From a virus: a DNA stretch of 26,228 bases. The stretch is taken from IMG/VR virus record IMGVR_UViG_3300025764_000017, positions 1 through 26,228 of that record, one strand, 5' to 3'. Both the position numbers and the translations under genes were made by a program. This document shows positions 21,818 through 26,228 of the stretch, in pieces; position 1 is the stretch's first letter; every line of letters starts with the position of its first letter. Below the pieces are notes generated by a model. That model saw only the letters and a program-made list of their open reading frames with translations. It ran no database searches and was not told the DNA's origin.

Positions 21818-23118
21818 GGCCCTACCAAACCGACCTATTCAACGCCGCCCGTCAATCATACCGCGACGGGTTTAAATACCCCTGTATCGTGCTTGGCTGT
21901 GGCGGGGGCAAGAGTTGCATCGCCAGTGAAATGGCAAAGCAAGCCACTTTGAAAGGCAATCGTGTATTGTTTATCGTGCATCGAGTGGAACTGGTGAAAC
22001 AAATAACCGATACTTTTAAGTGGTGGGGGGTAGATATGAACCTATGCACTGTGGGAATGGTGCAGACCATCACAAGAAGAACGGCCAAGATGGATGAACC
22101 GGAATTGATTATAACTGATGAGGGCCATCATGGGGTCAGTAATAGCTATCGTAAAATATACGATGCTTTCCCAAATGCTAAGCGGATTACTTTCACAGCT
22201 ACACCGATTAGGCTGTCGGGAGGCGGTCTCGGTGATGTAAATGATATCTTAGTTTCAGGCGTCTCCACCAAGTGGCTCATAGCGAACGAATACCTTGCAC
22301 CGTTCGACTACTACGCACCGTCGGTTGCAGACTTATCAGGCTTGCATGTCAAGCATGGAGAATTCGTTACAGAAGAGGTAGTGGCCAAGCTAAACAAACC
22401 CGCAATCTACGGTGACGTGATTAAATATTACCGACAACTGTCAGACGGTAAACAGGCAATCTGCTACTGTGCATCCGTCGAACACAGCAAAATGATGGCG
22501 GTTGAGTTTAACTTCGCCGGTATCATCGCAGCACACCTTGACGGCACCACCGAAGATGAAGAACGCAAAAAAATCGTCGAGGACTTCCGGTCCGGTGATG
22601 TAAAAATTATTTGTAACTGCGAAATATTAGGTGAAGGGTTTGACGTTCCGGACTGTAACACTAGTATTTTATTGAGACCGACGAAATCAATGGTGCTGTA
22701 CATACAACAGAGCATGAGGTGTTTGCGTTATTTGCCAGGGAAGAGAGCGGTAATAATAGATCATGTAGGGAACTATGCACGTTTTGGCTTACCAGACGCT
22801 GACAGAGAATGGAGTTTAGAACCGAAAGCGAAAAAAGAAAGCACTGCGCCGGAGATTTCCGTCAGGCAATGCCCGATGTGCTATGCTTGCCACGAACCTT
22901 CACCAATATGTCCAAGGTGTGGTTATGTATATCCTATCAAGGAGAGAACCATAGAAGAAAAGAAAGAAGCCAGGTTGGAAAAAATAGCAGGGTTTGTGAT
23001 GAATTACGAAACACCGAATGATTGTAAAACATTTGAAGAATTGCGGGCATATGGTAAGAAGAAGAATTTCAAACCGGGTTGGTCATATCTAGAAGCGCGC
23101 AGACGTGGTTTAATATAG
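21796..23118 (+). CDS. SF2 DNA/RNA helicase
   Basis: 440 residues, SD AGGAGG, overlapping the MBL gene by 22 nt. Walker A GCGGGKS (34-40), motif II DEGH (108-111), motif III TATP, and C-terminal helicase motifs ending QQSMRCLRYLPGKRAVIIDH. A four-Cys zinc ribbon follows (C359, C362, C372, C375). This is the phage DEAD/DEAH-like helicase often found beside recT, probably acting in replication initiation or fork remodelling. Confidence 0.92.
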   Translation: MCGLHSLRPYQTDLFNAARQSYRDGFKYPCIVLGCGGGKSCIASEMAKQATLKGNRVLFIVHRVELVKQITDTFKWWGVDMNLCTVGMVQTITRRTAKMDEPELIITDEGHHGVSNSYRKIYDAFPNAKRITFTATPIRLSGGGLGDVNDILVSGVSTKWLIANEYLAPFDYYAPSVADLSGLHVKHGEFVTEEVVAKLNKPAIYGDVIKYYRQLSDGKQAICYCASVEHSKMMAVEFNFAGIIAAHLDGTTEDEERKKIVEDFRSGDVKIICNCEILGEGFDVPDCNTSILLRPTKSMVLYIQQSMRCLRYLPGKRAVIIDHVGNYARFGLPDADREWSLEPKAKKESTAPEISVRQCPMCYACHEPSPICPRCGYVYPIKERTIEEKKEARLEKIAGFVMNYETPNDCKTFEELRAYGKKKNFKPGWSYLEARRRGLI

Positions 23119-23130
23119 GAGGGTGATACT

Positions 23131-23499
23131 ATCAAAGAGCAGGATATACAAAACCTTATAAGAATTGCACTCTCTCCCTATGGGATAGTATTCAGAACAA
23201 ATTCCGGTGACTTTTGGCAAGGTCAAGAAATTTATAGTATGGAATGGAAACGTCCAGCACTTATAAACTTATACCGTGTCAAAGGATTACCTGAGGGGTT
23301 TTCTGATTTACTATTCTTTGGCTTCGATGGCAGACCGGCTTTTATAGAGGTAAAGAAACCAAAGCAGAAGCAAAAACCAGAACAGATCCACTTTATGGAA
23401 CTAATGCGTTCACGCGGGTATCGCGCCGGTGTTGCTCACAGCGTGGAGGAAGCACTAGAAATAATAGGTTCCGCGGGGCTTAACCAATCAGTAAAATAA
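23131..23499 (+). CDS. VRR-NUC domain nuclease with an apparent ATC start
   Basis: 122 residues if initiated at ATC 23131, 8 nt after AGGAGG. No ATG, GTG or TTG exists in frame near the SD, and starting at the first ATG (23239) would remove the conserved KEQDIQNLIRIALSPYGIVF and RTNSGDFWQGQ parts. The nuclease core is GFSD (D59), then FIEVKKPK (E73, K75) and Q85. VRR-NUC proteins cut branched DNA or act as nickases in phages. It follows the helicase gene by 12 nt. Confidence 0.85.
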   Translation: MKEQDIQNLIRIALSPYGIVFRTNSGDFWQGQEIYSMEWKRPALINLYRVKGLPEGFSDLLFFGFDGRPAFIEVKKPKQKQKPEQIHFMELMRSRGYRAGVAHSVEEALEIIGSAGLNQSVK

Positions 23500-23528
23500 T
23501 ATCGAATGAATAATAGGAGGAAAAATAA

Positions 23529-24149
23529 ATGTCAGATACCAAAGATACTACAGGTTTCAGCACAGATTACTCAGGTTTAAACGATGGCGCTACTCTTCTC
23601 CCAATCGGTGAATATGAGATTATTTTTAAATATCTTGGTGAGGATGTAACCAAGAATGGTTCAATGTATGTCAATGTAACAGCGGTGGTCAGGAACGATG
23701 TTGACCAGCAGTATAAAAACAAATACGTCTGGGATAAACTCTGGCATGTTAAAGAACCATCTGCTGCCGACAAGAGCGTCGGAGGTTACAGCTTCAAAAG
23801 AATTCAAATGATCAGTAAAGCAGCAGGATTGCCGAATGGCAAGAAATACGAAAATCTCGAAGCGTGGTGTGACGAACTGGCTAATAAATTCGTTAGAATC
23901 ACCATCGAACACGAAGATTATAATGGTAAAACAGATGCTAAGGTTAAATGGTATAACGAGTCTAAATCACCTGTGTGCAAACACGTTTGGAAGGATAAAG
24001 AAGAAGAAGAGTATGTGGTGGATAGAGATACCGTTGAGATGACAGAAGCATCGTTTAGGACGGTTACACCAGCACAAAAGGCAATAGAGGCGAAAATAAA
24101 GGCAGCTCAGGTGGTAGATAATGATGACGATGTGCCATTCGCGGACTAA
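23529..24149 (+). CDS. DUF669-family protein (probable ssDNA-associated)
   Basis: 206 residues, SD AGGAGG. The N-terminus (FSTDYSGLNDGATLLPIGEY followed by EIIFKYLGED) is the DUF669 pattern. A beta-barrel-like core with KYVWDKLWHV follows. The acidic end DNDDDVPFAD resembles SSB tails. DUF669 genes sit in phage replication clusters. Confidence 0.8.
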   Translation: MSDTKDTTGFSTDYSGLNDGATLLPIGEYEIIFKYLGEDVTKNGSMYVNVTAVVRNDVDQQYKNKYVWDKLWHVKEPSAADKSVGGYSFKRIQMISKAAGLPNGKKYENLEAWCDELANKFVRITIEHEDYNGKTDAKVKWYNESKSPVCKHVWKDKEEEEYVVDRDTVEMTEASFRTVTPAQKAIEAKIKAAQVVDNDDDVPFAD

Positions 24150-24164
24150 GGAGGAAGCAAAGGG

Positions 24165-24374
24165 ATGGCTGATCGAAACATGTATAGGAAGCCTGAAGAA
24201 CGTCGTATCTCATTTGGCAAATACAAAGGCAAATTATACTCAGAAGTTCCAAAAGAATATCTTGAATGGTTTGTAAACAATGCCTATTGGCAAATGGTAA
24301 ACAGGCGCACGTGGGCAGAGCAAGAATTAACACGCCGATTAGTTTTCGGAAATACGAAAGGAGAGAAACAATGA
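24165..24374 (+). CDS. DUF3820-like small protein
   Basis: 69 residues, SD AGGAGG about 10 nt upstream. The motif SFGKYKGKLYSEVPKEYLEW matches a small module found alone in phages and also attached to exonucleases. Function unknown. Coupled by ATGA to the next gene. Confidence 0.7.
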   Translation: MADRNMYRKPEERRISFGKYKGKLYSEVPKEYLEWFVNNAYWQMVNRRTWAEQELTRRLVFGNTKGEKQ

Positions 24375-25264
24375 ATTTTAAAGTTGGGGATAATGTAAAG
24401 TGCGTGGATGTAGTTTATAAAACCGAAGAACTAGAACTTAACGCAATCTATAAGATTAAAGAGATTTATCCTAATTCACTATCACTTAAAGTAGAAGGAG
24501 TATCTGGATGGTTAGACGCTTCCCGTTTCGTACTTGCAGAACCGGAAGCTAAGGAAACCAAAAACTCGGTGTGGTGTAAAGACTGTGTGGGATGCGAAAT
24601 GGAAACTGTATTCTCTATAGAGTGTAAATGTTTTATACCGAGGGTCAAAAAGGAACCATCACCAGCTACCACCCCCGAACAGAACTTCGACGAAGCGATG
24701 AAAGCGGCTTGGAAAGAACCGCGTCAATCCTACCCTACACCGCTTAACTGTGCCGTCACCAAAATCATCCACAACGGCACCACCACCATCACACTATTCG
24801 CAGACGGAAGCAAAATAATCACACGCCCGTCTGAGGGAGATGCTGCGAAGTATGACCCGTACGTAGGCTGGTGCGTCGGCGTAACGGCAAAGTTATTCGG
24901 CGGTAAAGAGAAGGCGAAGAAGTTTTATAAGAGCCATGCGGTGGTGCAGAAGACCCCCGCGGCAAAACCGACGGAGCAAAAAGAACGCGTGTGCAATCAA
25001 AATTGTATGTTTAGTATTAACGGTGTATGCAGCAAACCGCAAATCGGGAATGTGTTCTACGATAGCAGAATATTGCCCGAAGGCGTATGTGGAAGTTGGG
25101 GAGAACCAGAGCCATCAAAAGCAAGAAAGAAATATGATGATATGGTAAAAGCGAGACGATGCAGGGGGTGCGCGGATGTGGGAAAAACATATGATGCATC
25201 ATGTGGGGGATGTTATAGCACAACCGAAAGACCTAACTTCGCCGCAAAACCATTTGAAGAATAG
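24371..25264 (+). CDS. Modular Cys-rich hypothetical protein
   Basis: 297 residues from the ATG at 24371 (ATGA overlap, SD AAAGGAG); an earlier in-frame ATG at 24266 has no SD and lies inside the previous gene. Regions: an SH3-like beta part (residues 1-55, ending LDASRFVLAEPE); a Cys cluster WCKDCVGCEM; a phage-type domain with HNGTTTITLFADGSK and YDPYVGWCVGVTAKLFGGKE; then two Cys-rich parts (CNQNCMFSINGVCSKP and CRGCADVGKTYDASCGGC). Looks like a fusion of small modules found separately in other phages. Role unknown. Confidence 0.8.
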   Translation: MNFKVGDNVKCVDVVYKTEELELNAIYKIKEIYPNSLSLKVEGVSGWLDASRFVLAEPEAKETKNSVWCKDCVGCEMETVFSIECKCFIPRVKKEPSPATTPEQNFDEAMKAAWKEPRQSYPTPLNCAVTKIIHNGTTTITLFADGSKIITRPSEGDAAKYDPYVGWCVGVTAKLFGGKEKAKKFYKSHAVVQKTPAAKPTEQKERVCNQNCMFSINGVCSKPQIGNVFYDSRILPEGVCGSWGEPEPSKARKKYDDMVKARRCRGCADVGKTYDASCGGCYSTTERPNFAAKPFEE

Positions 25265-25271
25265 CATATTT

Positions 25272-25291
25272 GGGGCGGTTAACTCCGCCCC
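25272..25291 (+). other. Hairpin before the gene at 25306
   Basis: GGGGCGG (25272-25278), loop TTAACT, CCGCCCC (25285-25291): a perfect 7 bp stem between two genes. No U-run follows, so it is not a typical terminator. Confidence 0.65.
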
Positions 25292-25305
25292 TAGAAGGAG
25301 GAGAA

Positions 25306-25554
25306 ATGACACACTTAGAACAGCTTCGCGCGATGACCGTGGAGGAAGTGGCGAGGGATAGGGTAGAATTTGAAACCGAGAGTGAATATTTTTTTGACCG
25401 TTATATAGGTGATTTCGGAAGTGTCGCTATCAGGTGTAAAAGAAAAGAAGATGGTTCATGGCAGTTATACAAAGAAGCAAAGGCAGAAGCCTACGCCGAA
25501 GCCCTACGCCTTGAAATAGCGTGGCTGAATAGTGAAACGGAGGGGGAGAAATGA
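25306..25554 (+). CDS. Hypothetical protein, paralogue of the one at 19874
   Basis: 82 residues from the ATG at 25306, SD AAGGAGGAG. Contains VEEVARDRVEFETESE, IGDFGSVAI and ALRLEIAWLN, matching the order and spacing of the protein after recT. Probably a duplicated phage module. Coupled by ATGA to the next gene. Confidence 0.75.
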   Translation: MTHLEQLRAMTVEEVARDRVEFETESEYFFDRYIGDFGSVAIRCKRKEDGSWQLYKEAKAEAYAEALRLEIAWLNSETEGEK

Positions 25555-25913
25555 AATATCCATGTGAAGCAACTTGCGTAACGGATAAATCGCGAACGTA
25601 TTGGGTGGTTGTGTCAACGGTCTTGTTGGGTGTATTGGCAGAAGGTGAAACCCCATTTGACGCAATTGTGGCATTTAATACAGCCGAAGAAAACTATCTC
25701 ATGAAATGCAGTAAATTGGGCTGGCCGATACCCGCATTGGTACCATTCGATGGAAGAGTAGTAATAAAAGGAATTTGCGTTCCTGAAAAACGATGCTATA
25801 ACTGTGCTTACGCAATTGATGACGTTGTGGTAAAAACGAAGGAACCTTGTTGCACCTGTGACGATTATCTTTGTAACTGGCGGCCAAAATATAAGCAGGA
25901 GGAACCAAAATGA
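25551..25913 (+). CDS. Hypothetical Cys-containing protein
   Basis: 120 residues, SD GGAGGGGG. A beta-rich N-terminal half, then a CYNCAY...CCTCDDYLC cluster, likely metal-binding. Coupled to the next gene by ATGA. No family recognised. Confidence 0.7.
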   Translation: MKYPCEATCVTDKSRTYWVVVSTVLLGVLAEGETPFDAIVAFNTAEENYLMKCSKLGWPIPALVPFDGRVVIKGICVPEKRCYNCAYAIDDVVVKTKEPCCTCDDYLCNWRPKYKQEEPK

Positions 25914-26161
25914 TCAACCAACGTGAACCAGAAGAAAAAATTCTTCCCTGCCCGTTTTGCGGTGGTAAAGCATTCATTGCTACCGTTGAACATACCGAAG
26001 AGCAAAGGCCAAACGGTTATAGATTTCATGGTGAGATTATGTGCAGGAACTGTCAAGCATCGGCAGGGACAACGGGATTTGATTTAACCTATGAAGAAGC
26101 CACGAGATGGGCAATAGCAAGGTGGAACCATAGATTTGGCAAAGGGGGAGTGACGGTATGA
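25910..26161 (+). CDS. Lar-type restriction alleviation protein
   Basis: 83 residues, SD AGGAGG. Zinc-ribbon LPCPFCGGKA, then MCRNCQASA, and the ending EATRWAIARWNHRFG. This is the Lar pattern (two CxxC plus a WNxR end). Lar proteins of lambdoid phages reduce type I restriction by favouring methylation. With two orphan methyltransferases it suggests several anti-restriction tools. Confidence 0.85.
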   Translation: MINQREPEEKILPCPFCGGKAFIATVEHTEEQRPNGYRFHGEIMCRNCQASAGTTGFDLTYEEATRWAIARWNHRFGKGGVTV

Positions 26162-26228
26162 GCGACGAAGTAAAATCTAACGGTTACATTATCCGCAGCA
26201 TGAGTGATGCAGAACTTGCAAAATTTTT
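26158..26228 (+). CDS. Partial gene at the right edge
   Basis: ATG start overlapping the Lar stop (ATGA), SD GGGGGAG. Visible: MSDEVKSNGYIIRSMSDAEL and on to the edge. The IRSMSDAELAKF part resembles the beginning of small phage proteins with a MTDEELAxF pattern. The rest is outside the window. Confidence 0.6.
   Translation, partial: MSDEVKSNGYIIRSMSDAELAKF

Noticed and set aside
23239-23499. VRR-NUC start at ATG 23239
   Set aside because: No SD there, and conserved N-terminal residues upstream would be lost.
1-26228. tRNA genes, insertion sequences, integrase or attachment sites
   Set aside because: None could be supported by reading the sequence.

Overview
The window is part of a double-stranded DNA tailed-phage genome or prophage. 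It carries a terminase/portal/scaffold/decoration/capsid series on the minus strand and a RecT-centred recombination and replication cluster on the plus strand. Almost every gene has a strong AGGAGG-type Shine-Dalgarno (SD) site. ATGA/TTGA stop-start overlaps are common, GTG and TTG starts are used, and promoters fit TTGACA-N17-TATAAT. This points to a Bacillota (Firmicutes) host; the genus cannot be read from the sequence. No integrase, tail or lysis genes are recognisable here, so temperate versus lytic life cannot be decided, although three small Cro/XRE-type regulators are present.

Layout. Positions 1-9791 (minus) hold the packaging and head genes, read right to left: small terminase, a roughly 430 nt non-coding stretch, an orphan DNA methyltransferase, large terminase interrupted by an intein, a small coiled-coil protein, portal, three proteins of unknown function, scaffold, decoration protein and the start of the major capsid protein. 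Positions 9792-10289 form a divergent control region with a good promoter in each direction, plus inverted and direct repeats. Positions 10290-15330 (plus) hold small early genes, mostly unknown, including XRE regulators and small membrane proteins, with hairpins between several of them. Positions 15390-15470 carry a second operator/promoter. Positions 15497-26228 hold a regulator, a free-standing HNH/AP2-type endonuclease, a Rad50/SbcC-like ATPase, small Cys-rich proteins, RecT, a second orphan methyltransferase, an MBL-fold protein, an SF2 helicase, a VRR-NUC nuclease, a DUF669 protein and a Lar-type anti-restriction protein.

Two observations stand out. First, the large terminase contains a 333-residue intein with intact splice-site residues. 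Inside it, in a different frame of the same strand, lies a 263-codon zinc-finger/HNH endonuclease gene with its own SD. The intein frame stays open throughout, so about 790 nt appear to be read in two frames. Second, the MBL-fold gene is split by a +1 frameshift placed exactly inside its HxHxDH metal motif. The break is at CTT TGA C, the heptamer used for programmed frameshifting in prfB (RF2). A possible ATC start codon on the VRR-NUC gene is a third unusual translation feature in the same cluster.

How the parts fit together: RecT, the Rad50-like ATPase, the MBL-fold protein, the SF2 helicase, VRR-NUC and the DUF669 protein make a plausible recombination/replication set. Two orphan methyltransferases and Lar suggest defence against host restriction. 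The divergent and internal promoters would separate early (plus) from head/packaging (minus) transcription.
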